This document shows positions 43,908 to 53,146 of a DNA stretch of 64,000 nucleotides, one piece after another (within the stretch, counting starts at the first letter, position 1; each line of letters starts with the position of its first letter). The position numbers and the translations under genes were made by a program. The DNA comes from Desulfosporosinus sp. Sb-LF (GTDB lineage Bacteria; Bacillota; Desulfitobacteriia; Desulfitobacteriales; Desulfitobacteriaceae): assembly GCF_004766055.1 (NCBI RefSeq), contig NZ_SPQR01000008.1, positions 62,001 to 126,000 on the forward strand. Reading direction: 5' to 3'. The notes beneath the pieces are model-generated. The model was not told the origin of the DNA. It saw only the letters and a list, made by a program, of their open reading frames with translations, and did not search any database.

Positions 43908-45557
43908 TTATTTCAAGATATCTTGGATGACCTCATTAATGAGGTTGGGAACAATCTCAAAGGAGTAAGCAATCTCAGCCCGCTCATGCTTTTTGTGAGC
44001 ATCGAGCCCATACGGTCCGATACAGATCACGGGAACATTGATATCCCGTACATCTTGGTATTCTACATAGTGTTTTGTTCCCCATGCTGGATTATTTAAG
44101 CAAACCGCTTGGATCCCAGCTTCATCATCACTTAAGGCCACGAAACTCATGTCTGAAATATAGGGGAAGAAGTTCCGAGTAACAATGGGGTTCGGGTAGT
44201 TAGGCTGGATTTTGGCGACGGCTCCCTCTAGTGCTTCGATTAACCGTTTTTCTTGCTCGGTTTTTCCTGTGAGTTCGATTCGTGGAGAGTAGAGAGAGGA
44301 ATAGAACAGGATCATTGCAGGACTTTTATCCTTCATAAATTTCCACGCTTCTTCAACCACCCTGGCAGAAAACATTCTAATATCTAAGGTGGCGTCCGTT
44401 AAAAGGTCATCAGTGAATTCTTTCATGTGTTTTGTATAAGTTTCGCCGTTTTGGTCAATTAATTGCTGATGAAATTCCTCATAAGTAAACACTCGCACAT
44501 CCCAAGGGATAGGCTGATAGGTTTCCCCACTTAGTTCACAATAAGCCTTATAACGTTCTATAAAAGTCTCTAAAGCCCTCTCAAAAGCAATTTCTGCGTG
44601 GTGTTTGAGCTTATCTAGGACATCTTTTGGGCTCCATGAATAAATAAAGAAGTTATAGTAAACGTAAGCAGACAGAGCGGTTTGAACGGTATAGGAAGGT
44701 TTTAAGTCTGTTTGCTTTAGTGAGACCGGAGGAGCAGGTGTCTCACCATAGGCCTTGTCACTGAGGAACGGGTTGTAGTTAATTTCTCGAGTGAGTTCGG
44801 CAGCAAGAAAATTGGGATCAAGTCCTTCGAAACAAGAACCAACATGAGTTTCCTTCCCAGTAATGAAGAAGGAAGGCAAGAGTTTTCCGACGGTTCCTTT
44901 GTAGATATATCGATTTTTATCTCCATCATACCTGGGGGAGACAAAATCTGCGTTGATTGCCGCAATATAACGAAAACGATAGCTCTCTTTCCATTGTTTC
45001 AGTACCTTTAAAGCAGAAAGAATGCCGTGGGAGCTGTCCTCTTCATCGCACTCCGCGATGAGTAAGAGGTTCCCGGCTAAGGTCTCTGGGTGTTCTGAAT
45101 AGTGTTTTAGCAAATAAATGTGACTGGCTAAGCCACCTTTCATATCCAAGACCCCGCGACCGAACAGCCATTTGTCAGAGTTTAAGTGTTGCTCAACTAT
45201 AGCCGGGAGTTTTTCCGACTTATATGCAGTCTCTAATGCCTCAGGATTACACGCAACATTTTTTAACTGGGCATAGTCGTCAATTCCGACAGTATCAAGA
45301 TGCCCCATTAAAATAACTGTATCGGTCGATACTTTTTTAGTCCCTTGCACAAAAGCAATCACGTTATAGCGTTCGATTTCATCGTCAACAGTGCGAGCTA
45401 ACACCAAATGCTCTGGGTTGGCAACAAAATAAGGAAATGCTTCTAACATATGATGGATGCTAGTTGCCATATCCTTTTCACCAGAAGTATTAACAACGCT
45501 AGGAACCTTAACTAATTCTTTGGTAATCTTCAATACATCATCAAGACACTTTAACAT
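43908..45557 (-). CDS. M20 peptidase, RocB-like
   Basis: 549 residues of the long M20 type. Zinc ligands are in LMGHLDTVG (about residue 85), GRGVLDMKGG (about 138) and ECDEEDSSHG (about 169), and a C-terminal His in WGTKHYVEY (about 499). Similar in length and layout to RocB of arginine utilisation, whose reaction is not settled. The ATG 45557 has AAGGAG upstream on the minus strand. It is divergent from a lysine-riboswitch-controlled transporter, hinting at basic amino acid or peptide use. Confidence 0.9.
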   Translation of the reverse strand: MLKCLDDVLKITKELVKVPSVVNTSGEKDMATSIHHMLEAFPYFVANPEHLVLARTVDDEIERYNVIAFVQGTKKVSTDTVILMGHLDTVGIDDYAQLKNVACNPEALETAYKSEKLPAIVEQHLNSDKWLFGRGVLDMKGGLASHIYLLKHYSEHPETLAGNLLLIAECDEEDSSHGILSALKVLKQWKESYRFRYIAAINADFVSPRYDGDKNRYIYKGTVGKLLPSFFITGKETHVGSCFEGLDPNFLAAELTREINYNPFLSDKAYGETPAPPVSLKQTDLKPSYTVQTALSAYVYYNFFIYSWSPKDVLDKLKHHAEIAFERALETFIERYKAYCELSGETYQPIPWDVRVFTYEEFHQQLIDQNGETYTKHMKEFTDDLLTDATLDIRMFSARVVEEAWKFMKDKSPAMILFYSSLYSPRIELTGKTEQEKRLIEALEGAVAKIQPNYPNPIVTRNFFPYISDMSFVALSDDEAGIQAVCLNNPAWGTKHYVEYQDVRDINVPVICIGPYGLDAHKKHERAEIAYSFEIVPNLINEVIQDILK

Positions 45558-45686
45558 ATAAATAGTTCTCCTTTTTTAGCGCATTCTATCATCAAATAAG
45601 CTACTAGGTACTTGTCGTAAATCATCAGCCTTTATGTATCGACTTTTGTTGAATTCTGTTAAATTATATAATATACATACTTATAA

Positions 45687-45711
45687 GAGCAAATCAAGTC
45701 TTGATTTGCTC
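45687..45711. terminator. hairpin upstream of the lysine riboswitch promoter
   Basis: GAGCAAATCAAG and CTTGATTTGCTC are perfect complements around a single T, followed by TTTATTT. Could insulate the transporter from upstream transcription. Confidence 0.55.
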
Positions 45712-45729
45712 TTTATTTCAGACTATAAT
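45701..45729 (+). promoter_or_regulatory. promoter of the lysine-riboswitch operon
   Basis: TTGATT (45701-45706), 17-base spacer, TATAAT (45724-45729). Predicted start near 45736, just before the aptamer. Confidence 0.65.
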
Positions 45730-45756
45730 CGAGATGTTAGAATTCCATAAGTTTCC

Positions 45757-45972
45757 TCGCCTAGTTTTCAGGTGAGGTAGAGGTCGCAGCTTATAAAAGT
45801 AGTTTGCTTGAGGCTCAGCACAGCCATGGAAAGTGAACGAAAGGATACGTTGCCGAAGTTTCTATACGTTGCTGTGTATAGGGGCTGGGATTGTTTCCAA
45901 ATAGGGGCAAGACTGTCACAGCCGGCATGCCAATCCGCTGTGGAGAGCTATCTTCGATGAAGGTATTAGGCG
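45757..45972 (+). ncRNA. lysine riboswitch (L box)
   Basis: Conserved L-box blocks occur in order: GGTGAGGTAGAGG (45771-45783), AAGTAGTT (45797-45804), GAACGAAAGGATACGTTGCCGAAG (45835-45858, core GCCGAAG), GGCTGGGATTG (45883-45893), AGACTGTCACAGCC (45910-45923) and TGTGGAGAGCTATCTT (45940-45955). CGCCTA at 45758 and TAGGCG at 45967 close helix P1. The order and sequence match the B. subtilis lysC leader closely. Lysine should turn expression off. Confidence 0.92.
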
Positions 45973-46015
45973 CAGGGGATGAACTGTCACCTTTTCAGGT
46001 GCTTACTTTGTGCTT

Positions 46016-46053
46016 AATCCTCCTTCGAACAAAAAGGGGGATTTTTATTTTTG
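46016..46053 (+). terminator. regulated terminator of the lysine riboswitch
   Basis: AATCCTCCTT and AAAAGGGGGATT form a stem around a short loop, followed by TTTATTTTT. It lies between aptamer and first gene, so regulation is probably by premature termination. A second small stem (CACC/GGTG, about 45989-46002) may belong to the switch. Confidence 0.82.
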
Positions 46054-46107
46054 TAAGTGTGTTTAAGGTTATGCAAGAATCAGAATAACTTGGGAGGATG
46101 AAAAGAA

Positions 46108-46935
46108 ATGAGAAAAACTAAAATGAACGTTAAAAAAGTTGTAGCAATTGCCATAGCGGGGATGATGTTACTATCGCTGAGTGGATGTGGCTCCAAACCG
46201 CAAACAGCTAAGGAAAGCGCCTCAACACCGACCACACAAGCGCAAACCGTAAAAACCATTCAAGAAGGCTCGTTAACCTTTGCTATGACTGGACTTTACA
46301 AACCGCTAAACTATAAAAAAGACGGGGAATTAGTTGGCTTTGACGTAGAAATCGGAAACGAGGTAGCCAAAAGAATTGGATTAAAGCCCAATCCGGTGAC
46401 GAATCCATGGGAAACCATTATTCAAGGCCTCAAAGGTAACAAGTATGATGCTATTATCGCAAGTATGACGGCTACTCCAGAACGTGCGCAACAAATCGAC
46501 TTCTCTGATCCTTACTATATTTCTGGGGCTCAAATCTTTGTTGCGGAAGGGAACACGACTATCAAGACTAAAGACGATCTAAAAGGTAAAGTAATCGGAG
46601 TTATTCAGTCTAGCACTTGGAAAGACCTTGCGGAAAAGTACACAGACAAAATCAAGCCCTACTCCAGTGACGTTTTTGCTCTTCAGGATCTACCCTCTGG
46701 TCGAATTGATGCGGTCATTACCGATAAAATTGTAGGGATATCGGCTATCAAAGAACAAGGTTTGAAGCTCAAACCAATTGACTCTGTGCTCACTGAAGAT
46801 AAAATTTGTATTGGTATTAACAAGGGTAATCCAGAACTCATGAAGAAATTAAACGACGCCATCAAAGGTATGGTAGCGGATGGTACGTATGCAAAAATTA
46901 GTGACAAATGGTTTGGCTATAACGTTTTGAAGTAA
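46108..46935 (+). CDS. amino-acid ABC transporter substrate-binding lipoprotein
   Basis: 275 residues of the type II (family 3) binding proteins. Lipobox LLSLSGCG (Cys at about 27) after a basic N-terminus. Ligand-binding segments are GLYKPLNY, GFDVEIGNEVAKRIG and the SMTATPERAQQIDFSDPYY signature. GGGAGG precedes the ATG. The lysine riboswitch upstream argues that the ligand is lysine or another basic amino acid. Confidence 0.92.
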   Translation: MRKTKMNVKKVVAIAIAGMMLLSLSGCGSKPQTAKESASTPTTQAQTVKTIQEGSLTFAMTGLYKPLNYKKDGELVGFDVEIGNEVAKRIGLKPNPVTNPWETIIQGLKGNKYDAIIASMTATPERAQQIDFSDPYYISGAQIFVAEGNTTIKTKDDLKGKVIGVIQSSTWKDLAEKYTDKIKPYSSDVFALQDLPSGRIDAVITDKIVGISAIKEQGLKLKPIDSVLTEDKICIGINKGNPELMKKLNDAIKGMVADGTYAKISDKWFGYNVLK

Positions 46936-46980
46936 TTGTCGAGTTTCCAGAGTCTTTATGCCAATCAAGTTGAAGTAACT

Positions 46981-47005
46981 ACAGTGCGCGTTCATCGCGC
47001 ACTGT
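46981..47005 (+). other. intercistronic hairpin after the binding-protein gene
   Basis: ACAGTGCGCG and CGCGCACTGT form a perfect 10-bp stem with loop TTCAT and no T tract. Such hairpins often stabilise the upstream binding-protein mRNA so it is made in excess over the permease. Confidence 0.55.
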
Positions 47006-47026
47006 ATATTGAAGGGGTCGAAACGA

Positions 47027-47710
47027 ATGAATTTCCTACACAATATCTCATCAATTTTTCAACATCATGGGATGGCGTTCATAAAGGCGACTGGTATTAC
47101 GGTTTCTCTGACTGCGGTCTCATTGATTATTGCTACCTTTATCGGTTTAATCTTTGCGTTTTTTAAAATTTCTCATAATAAAGTTTTACAAAAAATTGCG
47201 GATATTTATATTGGCTTAGTTCGTGGTACTCCCTTGATTGTACAGCTAATGTTTCTATACTATGGGATTTCCAGCGTTTTGGTACTCCAGGATTTTACGG
47301 CTGGGGCACTAGCTCTAGGTATCCATTCAGGGGCCTATATCGCGGAGATTTTTAGAGGGGCCATTCAATCCATTGACAAAGGTCAACTGGAAGCGGCTCG
47401 TTCACTTGGAATGCCTTATCCTTTGGCAATGCGGCGAATTGTATTTCCCCAGGCTTTTAAAAGAGCAATTCCCTCCTTGGGGAACCAGTTTATTATAGGT
47501 CTTAAAGATTCTTCGTTGGTGGCCTATATCGCAGTAACAGAACTATATAATACCGCTTTATCTGCGCAGGGCGAAAACTACATGCCCTTTGAGACCTATT
47601 TTGTTGTGGGACTTTACTATCTAGCTCTCGTATTGATCTTTACCTTTATTCTTAATAAGATTGAGGCCCGCCTTGATACCTCAAAAGCAGGGAGGGTGAC
47701 AGTGGCATGA
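47027..47710 (+). CDS. amino-acid ABC transporter permease
   Basis: 227 residues of the HisM/GlnP type, five predicted helices. The EAA-type cytoplasmic loop is present ([20 protein letters not shown]). [16 protein letters not shown] is the family N-terminal signature. ATG 47027 follows GAAGGGG; the longer frame from 47009 would overlap the intercistronic region. Its stop overlaps the ATPase start by four bases. Confidence 0.93.
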   Translation: MNFLHNISSIFQHHGMAFIKATGITVSLTAVSLIIATFIGLIFAFFKISHNKVLQKIADIYIGLVRGTPLIVQLMFLYYGISSVLVLQDFTAGALALGIHSGAYIAEIFRGAIQSIDKGQLEAARSLGMPYPLAMRRIVFPQAFKRAIPSLGNQFIIGLKDSSLVAYIAVTELYNTALSAQGENYMPFETYFVVGLYYLALVLIFTFILNKIEARLDTSKAGRVTVA

Positions 47711-48429
47711 TTAAAGTGACAAAATTAGAAAAGTCGTTTGGCAGTCTTCAGGTTCTACAAGATGTTGATCTGGAAGTTAAGAATAATGAAGTGGTTGTAC
47801 TCATCGGCCCTAGTGGTTCCGGTAAAAGCACACTTTTGCGTTGTCTCAACTTTTTAGAGATTCCTAATGGCGGTCAAATTAGCATAAACGGACAGCTTGT
47901 GAATCCGCATAAGACCGATCTGAATATGATTCGTGAACACATGGGCATGGTGTTTCAGCATTTTAACCTTTTTCCCCATAAAACCGTGATCGAAAACCTT
48001 ATGGAAGCTCCCATCTACGTCAAGAAGAAGCATAAGGCTGAGACCCGAAAAAAGGGTTTAGAGCTTTTAGCGAAGGTTGGCCTGGCAGAAAAGGCGGAAC
48101 ATTATCCGGAACAATTATCAGGTGGGCAAAAGCAACGGGTTGCCATTGCCAGAGCCCTTGCCATGGAGCCGGACGTGATGCTCTTTGATGAACCAACATC
48201 CGCTTTAGATCCAGAGCTTGTCGGGGAAGTTCTTTCAGTAATGCGAGATCTGGCGAAGGACGGAATGACTATGGTTATAGTGACCCATGAAATGGGCTTT
48301 GCCAAAGAAGTCGCGGATAGAGTACTCATGCTTTCCGAAGGTAAAGTGATCGAGGAAGGGCATCCGACAGAGTTTTTTGGGAATCCCAAACATGAAAGAA
48401 CCAAACGTTTTCTGAACCAGGTGTTATAA
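47707..48429 (+). CDS. amino-acid ABC transporter ATP-binding protein (GlnQ/HisP type)
   Basis: 240 residues. Walker [11 protein letters not shown] loop [14 protein letters not shown], signature LSGGQKQR, Walker [15 protein letters not shown] and switch His in VTHEMGFA. Last gene of the riboswitch operon, followed by a terminator. Confidence 0.96.
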   Translation: MIKVTKLEKSFGSLQVLQDVDLEVKNNEVVVLIGPSGSGKSTLLRCLNFLEIPNGGQISINGQLVNPHKTDLNMIREHMGMVFQHFNLFPHKTVIENLMEAPIYVKKKHKAETRKKGLELLAKVGLAEKAEHYPEQLSGGQKQRVAIARALAMEPDVMLFDEPTSALDPELVGEVLSVMRDLAKDGMTMVIVTHEMGFAKEVADRVLMLSEGKVIEEGHPTEFFGNPKHERTKRFLNQVL

Positions 48430-48442
48430 GTTTTTGTTCATA

Positions 48443-48489
48443 AAGGGCCCTGGCTTAAGTGGAATAAATCTACTTGAGTCAGGGCCCTT
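48443..48489. terminator. terminator of the amino-acid transporter operon
   Basis: AAGGGCCCTG and CAGGGCCCTT close a stem with further AAGT/ACTT pairing, followed by CGTTTTG. It also faces the convergent chrA gene. Confidence 0.8.
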
Positions 48490-48547
48490 CGTTTTGATTT
48501 GGACATTGCGTTTTACTCAATTCTTTAATCCGTAGGCAAATGTGTTG

Positions 48548-49810
48548 TTAGAAAATAACCAGCGACACCAACGCTCCGGCGATGATGATCCACAGCGTAT
48601 CGATCTTGGTAAAACGCTGTACTCCAAAGGCTGCTATAGCCATTCCATAGGTCGGCAAATCGACTAACGAGCTACCCGTCAATTTAAAGATCACAGCCCA
48701 TAGTGTACCGATAAAGGCGGCAACAACTCCAGTGATAACCATTTTAAATTTATCAACCTTACGAGCACGATTGTAGAGATCTGAGATAATATTCACAAAG
48801 GTAAAGGCAGGTAGATACATATTGGCCATAGCCAAGGCTGCTCCGAAAATACCTGCAACTTTATAGCCGATAAAGGCGGAAATAACAGTCACTGGACCAG
48901 GTGTTAGTAAACTTAAGGCTAATGCGATACCGAACTCCTTATCTGTGACAAAATGGTATTGATTAACCATGGCATCTTGGATAAACGGTAACATTGCATA
49001 GCCACTTCCGAAGGTTAACCCACCGATTCCAAATAACGTATTACCCAGTTGTCGATAGGTGGGATTGATAAAGTTAATCGCAAAATTGATAATCAGTAGA
49101 ACGGCAACCATCATTAACATAACCACGTATTTCTTTTTGCTGAACTCAAACTTAATGGCAGAGACAGCTCTGGGGGAAGACTTTTTGGCAACCCAAAACT
49201 TTTTATCCATGATGGCTTTCCACCTAGGAACTTTAAACGTCAGAAAGGTAAAGACTAGGCTGACGACTCCCGCAACGAAAAGGAGTGATATAATGTTGAC
49301 TTTCAAAAAATACACCATGATAAATCCGCTGACAGCCAGAATCGTCAATTGAGGGGAGTTTACTCCCTTTTTCCAGAGATCTAAAATGGTGTTTAAGACC
49401 AGACCTACGACTAGCGCGCCTACTCCCTTAAATAACGAGGATACTAAAGGTATGTCGTTATAGTTTAGATAAAGGTGGGCGAGAACGACCATTAGGAGAA
49501 AACAAGGAATTACAAAAAAGATACTCGCAACTAGGGCGCCAGGAAATCCTCTGAGGAAATATCCGATGTAGGTGTTTAGATTGACGGTAGGTGCCCCGGG
49601 TAGGAGTTGTGACAGAGCTAGACCGTTCAAATATTCCTCGTCGGTCATCCAGTTTTTTTTGTCTACCAGGGCCTTTTTGGCCTCCCCAAGTGCAGCTAGA
49701 CTATACGATACAAACCCGATGTGCAGAAATGTTTTAGCAATTTCCAAGAGGCTTACCAACCTGGGTTGTTCAGATGATGGGTTGATTTCGCTTGCCGGTT
49801 TGTCTTCCAT
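48548..49810 (-). CDS. chrA: ChrA-family chromate transporter, two-domain form
   Basis: 420 residues with two CHR domains: the N-terminal half has LALSQLLPGAPTVNLNTYIGY and the C-terminal half has LALSLLTPGPVTVISAFIGYK, the duplicated PGP core. Ten to twelve helices. ChrA exports chromate; some homologues have other anionic substrates, so the annotation is family-level. GGGGGC lies before the ATG on the minus strand. A hairpin at 49853-49876 lies between it and the next gene upstream. Confidence 0.88.
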   Translation of the reverse strand: MEDKPASEINPSSEQPRLVSLLEIAKTFLHIGFVSYSLAALGEAKKALVDKKNWMTDEEYLNGLALSQLLPGAPTVNLNTYIGYFLRGFPGALVASIFFVIPCFLLMVVLAHLYLNYNDIPLVSSLFKGVGALVVGLVLNTILDLWKKGVNSPQLTILAVSGFIMVYFLKVNIISLLFVAGVVSLVFTFLTFKVPRWKAIMDKKFWVAKKSSPRAVSAIKFEFSKKKYVVMLMMVAVLLIINFAINFINPTYRQLGNTLFGIGGLTFGSGYAMLPFIQDAMVNQYHFVTDKEFGIALALSLLTPGPVTVISAFIGYKVAGIFGAALAMANMYLPAFTFVNIISDLYNRARKVDKFKMVITGVVAAFIGTLWAVIFKLTGSSLVDLPTYGMAIAAFGVQRFTKIDTLWIIIAGALVSLVIF

Positions 49811-49930
49811 GATTTAGCCCCCTAACGCACTAATATAGTTAGGATTTTTCCCGATCAGAGAAATATCTCTGGTCACCAAGACTAACGCTATACATGGTCT
49901 GGGGTTTTAAGAATCTTTGCCGAATTGAAT

Positions 49931-50755
49931 TTAACAGGGGATCAGACCACATTCCTCCAAAATTATAGACCCTTCTGGTCCAGTCAGAAGATCGACAAAC
50001 GATCGAGCTAGTTCAGGGTGTGGGCTGTTCTTAGATAAGCCAATGGCAAATTCTATAGGCTTTCCGTGAATAATGATGTAGTTACCCGGAAGCTTGCTTT
50101 CAACGGAAACAGAAGCCAGGTCATAAAAATCAGCGTGAGCAGGGTTGGAAAGGTTAATTTTTGAGGGTAGAGTTAGATAGGGAAGTCCTAGTTGTGTTGC
50201 CTGTGAGGAATACAAAAAAGCATAATCAACCTTACCCTGAAATAAAGCCTTTGCCAGATCCAAGGATTTAGGGTATGTAGAGTAAGGAATACAGGCTGTT
50301 TCCAGCGCTGAGTAGAGACCAGGTTTGTTATAAATTTTTTCAGCCAATTGCCAAACCATCAAGGTTCGATAGCCGCACGGATCGAGATGATGGTCAGAAC
50401 GGGCAAAACGAATTTGAGGTTTTAGTAACAGATCGACCCAATTGTTGGGAGTGATTTCTTTACTCCCTCTTGAAAAGCGATCATAGCCAATGACAATTTG
50501 GTCAGCAGCGAAGACGAAATAAGTTTCTACCAAATCGGGTACTAGCAGTTCTGCAAAGAGTGCTTGGTCAGCTAAAGCAAGGATGTCGTAGTGTTCTCCT
50601 GATAATAACCGTTTGGCACCTTCCCTTGAACCAACCCCTTCTATCTCTAATTTCAGACTAGAGTGTTGTCTTGAAAAGTGTTCAAGACACGTTTCAACAA
50701 CACGTTGCAAGGCGCCAGCATGAATAATTTTAAGAGCCTTATTCGAACCACTCAT
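49931..50755 (-). CDS. ModA/WtpA-like binding protein without signal peptide
   Basis: 274 residues of the PBP II (molybdate/tungstate type) fold: HAGALQRVVETCLEHF, GSREGAKRLLSG, ALADQALFAELL, VIGYDRFSRGS, and a substrate site in DHHLDPCGYRTLM. No signal peptide or lipobox is seen; the N-terminus is MSGSNKALKIIHAG. The ATG overlaps the padR stop by four bases, and no permease or ATPase is adjacent. A cytoplasmic oxyanion sensor is a reasonable alternative to a transporter part. Confidence 0.78.
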   Translation of the reverse strand: MSGSNKALKIIHAGALQRVVETCLEHFSRQHSSLKLEIEGVGSREGAKRLLSGEHYDILALADQALFAELLVPDLVETYFVFAADQIVIGYDRFSRGSKEITPNNWVDLLLKPQIRFARSDHHLDPCGYRTLMVWQLAEKIYNKPGLYSALETACIPYSTYPKSLDLAKALFQGKVDYAFLYSSQATQLGLPYLTLPSKINLSNPAHADFYDLASVSVESKLPGNYIIIHGKPIEFAIGLSKNSPHPELARSFVDLLTGPEGSIILEECGLIPC

Positions 50756-51153
50756 GGTTTGTTCACCCCATCTTCCGTCTTGGACAAAGACTTTTCATAT
50801 TGGCAATAGGTGTGTAAGAAGTTCTCTAATTTTGTTTTTTGCTGGGCGATGTATTGTGACCATAACACTAAGGATTCCTTTCCTTGAGGGGCCAATTCGT
50901 AAAGTCGCCTACCTGGGCCTGATTCACCGACTTCCCAATGGGATTTGATTAACCCATCTTTGTCCATACGCCTTAGATTACGATAAACGGTTGCGGCATC
51001 CGCCTCTCCGCTTTTAAAATCGGCGTCATTGAGGCGTTGAATCAATTCATAACCGTGTGAAGGTTTCTGACCTAAAAGGAGAAGTAATTCCGCTTGGATA
51101 GAACGCTCGACGGGAATCGTGAGTTCGAATTTTTGGATTGTATCTTCATTCAT
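50752..51153 (-). CDS. PadR-family transcriptional regulator
   Basis: 133 residues. Winged helix with AELLLLLGQKPSHGYEL, then DAATVYRNLRRMDKDGLIKSHWE and a short C-terminal helix (VLWSQYIAQQKTKLENFL). ATG 51153, preceded on the minus strand by GAGGTG. The frame from 51177 would add eight non-homologous residues. Coupled by a four-base overlap to the ModA-like gene. Confidence 0.88.
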   Translation of the reverse strand: MNEDTIQKFELTIPVERSIQAELLLLLGQKPSHGYELIQRLNDADFKSGEADAATVYRNLRRMDKDGLIKSHWEVGESGPGRRLYELAPQGKESLVLWSQYIAQQKTKLENFLHTYCQYEKSLSKTEDGVNKP

Positions 51154-51288
51154 AGTGTACACCTCAATTACTATCACTGTGCATATAGGTTTAAATTGTA
51201 TATATTCTACAGCTTCAAATAATATCCGTCAACAGTTAAAATGATTTAGTCAGGGTCAGATATTACGGAATTGGATACGGAAATGAAG

Positions 51289-51372
51289 GTAGACTTTGCT
51301 CCGTTCACTAAGAGATACACTTCCTGCCGAGCAGCTGATATCCGGATTGAAAATGGACAACGGTTCAATTAA
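51289..51372 (+). pseudogene. remnant of a thioredoxin-reductase-like gene
   Basis: The frame RDTLPAEQLISGLKMDNGSI (51310-51369) closely matches RETLPAEQLISGLEMEEGAI of the intact gene at 51509. The preceding VDF at 51289 is in another frame, indicating a frameshift. Both upstream and downstream parts are missing. The rest of 51154-51508 shows no gene. Confidence 0.75.
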
Positions 51373-51508
51373 TTCTAATAATATCTGGCTACATATGGAA
51401 AGGATTTTGTTAGCTATTATTCTTTGCTATATAGTCTGGTATTTTAACTTTATTGTGGGAACACTCTAATAAAGTAAGAGGAATTCATACCAGAGGAGGT
51501 TTTCCAAA

Positions 51509-52414
51509 ATGTCAGAGGATCTTCAGGTTTTGAAAAAACACTATGAACTAGCAATCGTTGGATGTGGGCCAGCAGGAATGGCCGCGGCTCTTAACGCTAA
51601 AATCCGGAAACGCGATTTCATCTTATTAGGATCTGGATTTTGCAGCCCCAAGCTCTCGAAAGCCCCACAAGTCGATAATTGGCTTGGATTCCCGGAGATT
51701 GGCGGGGAAGAATTGCGTCAACGATTTTTAAATCACTTGAAAGAACAAGCGATAAATATTGTTGAATTTAAAGTTACAAATGTTTATCCCGGGCCGCCTT
51801 ATACGCTCGTGGGCAAGGATCAATCCTTTGAAGCGGATGCTGTTGTTCTGGCAACAGGCGTATCCGTGAATAAACTATTTCCTGGCGAAGCAGACTTATT
51901 GGGTCGTGGAGTTGGATATTGCGCAACATGTGATGGTCCATTATACAAAAATAAACGGGTTGCAATCATTTCCTACGAACAGGCAGGAGAAGATGAGGCC
52001 AATTTTATGGCGGATATCTGTTCCAAGGTCCTTTACATTCCCTATTACAGTGATCTTAAGAGGCTTGATCCACGAATTGAGGTCTATAAAGGCAAGGTTA
52101 AGGGTATTGTGGGAGAGAGCACGGTAGAAAGGCTTGATGTAGGGGAAGAAGAATTGCCGGTGGACGGAGTGTTTATTCTGAGAGAAACCCTTCCTGCTGA
52201 ACAGCTTATATCCGGCTTGGAAATGGAAGAGGGGGCAATCAGGGTCAATCATAAACTTGAGACAAATTTGCCTGGTCTATTTGCTGCAGGAGACTGCACA
52301 GGGCAACCCTTTCAGCTCATTAAAGCGGCGGGAGAAGGCGGAACAGCCGCGCTGCAAGCCGTAAAGTATTTAGATAACTTGAAATCACCCGATCCTAAAG
52401 TTCCTATTCTCTAG
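51509..52414 (+). CDS. thioredoxin-reductase-like flavoprotein without NADPH motifs
   Basis: 301 residues. FAD-binding GCGPAG (18-23), redox-active CATC (Cys138, Cys141) and the C-terminal GLFAAGDCTGQPFQLIKAAGEG are all present. The second dinucleotide domain lacks the GGGxSA and HRRxxxRA NADPH motifs, having SYEQAGEDEA instead. This pattern occurs in ferredoxin-dependent thioredoxin reductases (FFTR) of clostridia, so reduced ferredoxin is a likely donor (inference). AGAGGAGG precedes the ATG. Confidence 0.88.
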   Translation: MSEDLQVLKKHYELAIVGCGPAGMAAALNAKIRKRDFILLGSGFCSPKLSKAPQVDNWLGFPEIGGEELRQRFLNHLKEQAINIVEFKVTNVYPGPPYTLVGKDQSFEADAVVLATGVSVNKLFPGEADLLGRGVGYCATCDGPLYKNKRVAIISYEQAGEDEANFMADICSKVLYIPYYSDLKRLDPRIEVYKGKVKGIVGESTVERLDVGEEELPVDGVFILRETLPAEQLISGLEMEEGAIRVNHKLETNLPGLFAAGDCTGQPFQLIKAAGEGGTAALQAVKYLDNLKSPDPKVPIL

Positions 52415-52436
52415 GCAAGGAATTTTTCAGAGCAGA

Positions 52437-52460
52437 AAGGGTAGGATTTCTCCTACCCTT
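52437..52460. terminator. bidirectional terminator
   Basis: AAGGGTAGGA-TTTC-TCCTACCCTT, between the converging flavoprotein gene and the small gene at 52469. Confidence 0.7.
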
Positions 52461-52468
52461 ACCCAATA

Positions 52469-52729
52469 TTATTGAGACACAAACGTAATATTCCTAATCG
52501 GAATACGAACCACCGGGCGAAGTCCATCAATAGGAGTACCAACATTGGAAAACAGTTGCGCATTAGTTAATAATGCTACGCCATCTTGTAATCCTCCAAA
52601 GTTCCCAACCCAGAAACCAGAGTCCATTCCAACAGCCAAACGCGCTCCAATAGGGTAAGCGTCAAATAATGCTATCTTCGCAGGCCTACAAGGTACTCCT
52701 ATAGGTGAAAACGGTGTTCCAAAAAGCAT
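52469..52729 (-). CDS. small conserved protein of unknown function, paralogue A
   Basis: 86 residues. The last 67 residues align without gaps to paralogue B (53147) with 54 identities by hand count. Shared blocks: LFD-YPIGA, GMD-GFW-G-FGG and the ending TFVSQ. Rich in Gly, Phe, Val and Pro, mostly beta-like; no signal peptide, no cysteine cluster. AAAGGGG lies nine bases before the ATG on the minus strand. I do not recognise the family. Confidence 0.75.
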   Translation of the reverse strand: MLFGTPFSPIGVPCRPAKIALFDAYPIGARLAVGMDSGFWVGNFGGLQDGVALLTNAQLFSNVGTPIDGLRPVVRIPIRNITFVSQ

Positions 52730-53146
52730 ATGGTTGATCCCCTTTCTGTTTATTAGCCATAAATGGCAATAAGATTAGAAAACTTAGGGATTTACCAATT
52801 AGGATTATTACTAATATCAGCATATGAGAGCGAGTCCTATAATGTTACAAGCTGTATTTTCGTCCATCTATTTCGGATTGATGTCGGTGTTACAAACAGA
52901 GGCCTGCTACACTACAATGGTTAGAATTAGTTGGGAAAGCTTTATTTCAATTATGATTGTTAAGAGACACATGTGTGCTGAAAAATAGTAAGCAGTTGCT
53001 CTTAAGCTGCACATTTTTAGGACAAGAATCATATGATGAAATTAGAAAGAGAGATAACCCCGGTACTGTTTAGAAGTCAAGACAAAGTCCGCTCTATCTT
53101 CTAGGCCACTTGATTGGCCAAAATTTAAGAAAAGGGGTTGTCTAAT
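52730..53146. other. gap between the divergent small paralogues
   Basis: No supported gene. A 48-codon frame (52842-52988) exists but lacks a convincing ribosome site. The segment must contain two divergent promoters; I could not identify sigma-A boxes with confidence. Confidence 0.3.

Noticed and set aside
45891-46088. 65-codon frame before the amino-acid transporter
   Set aside because: It lies across the lysine riboswitch and its terminator and has no coding character.
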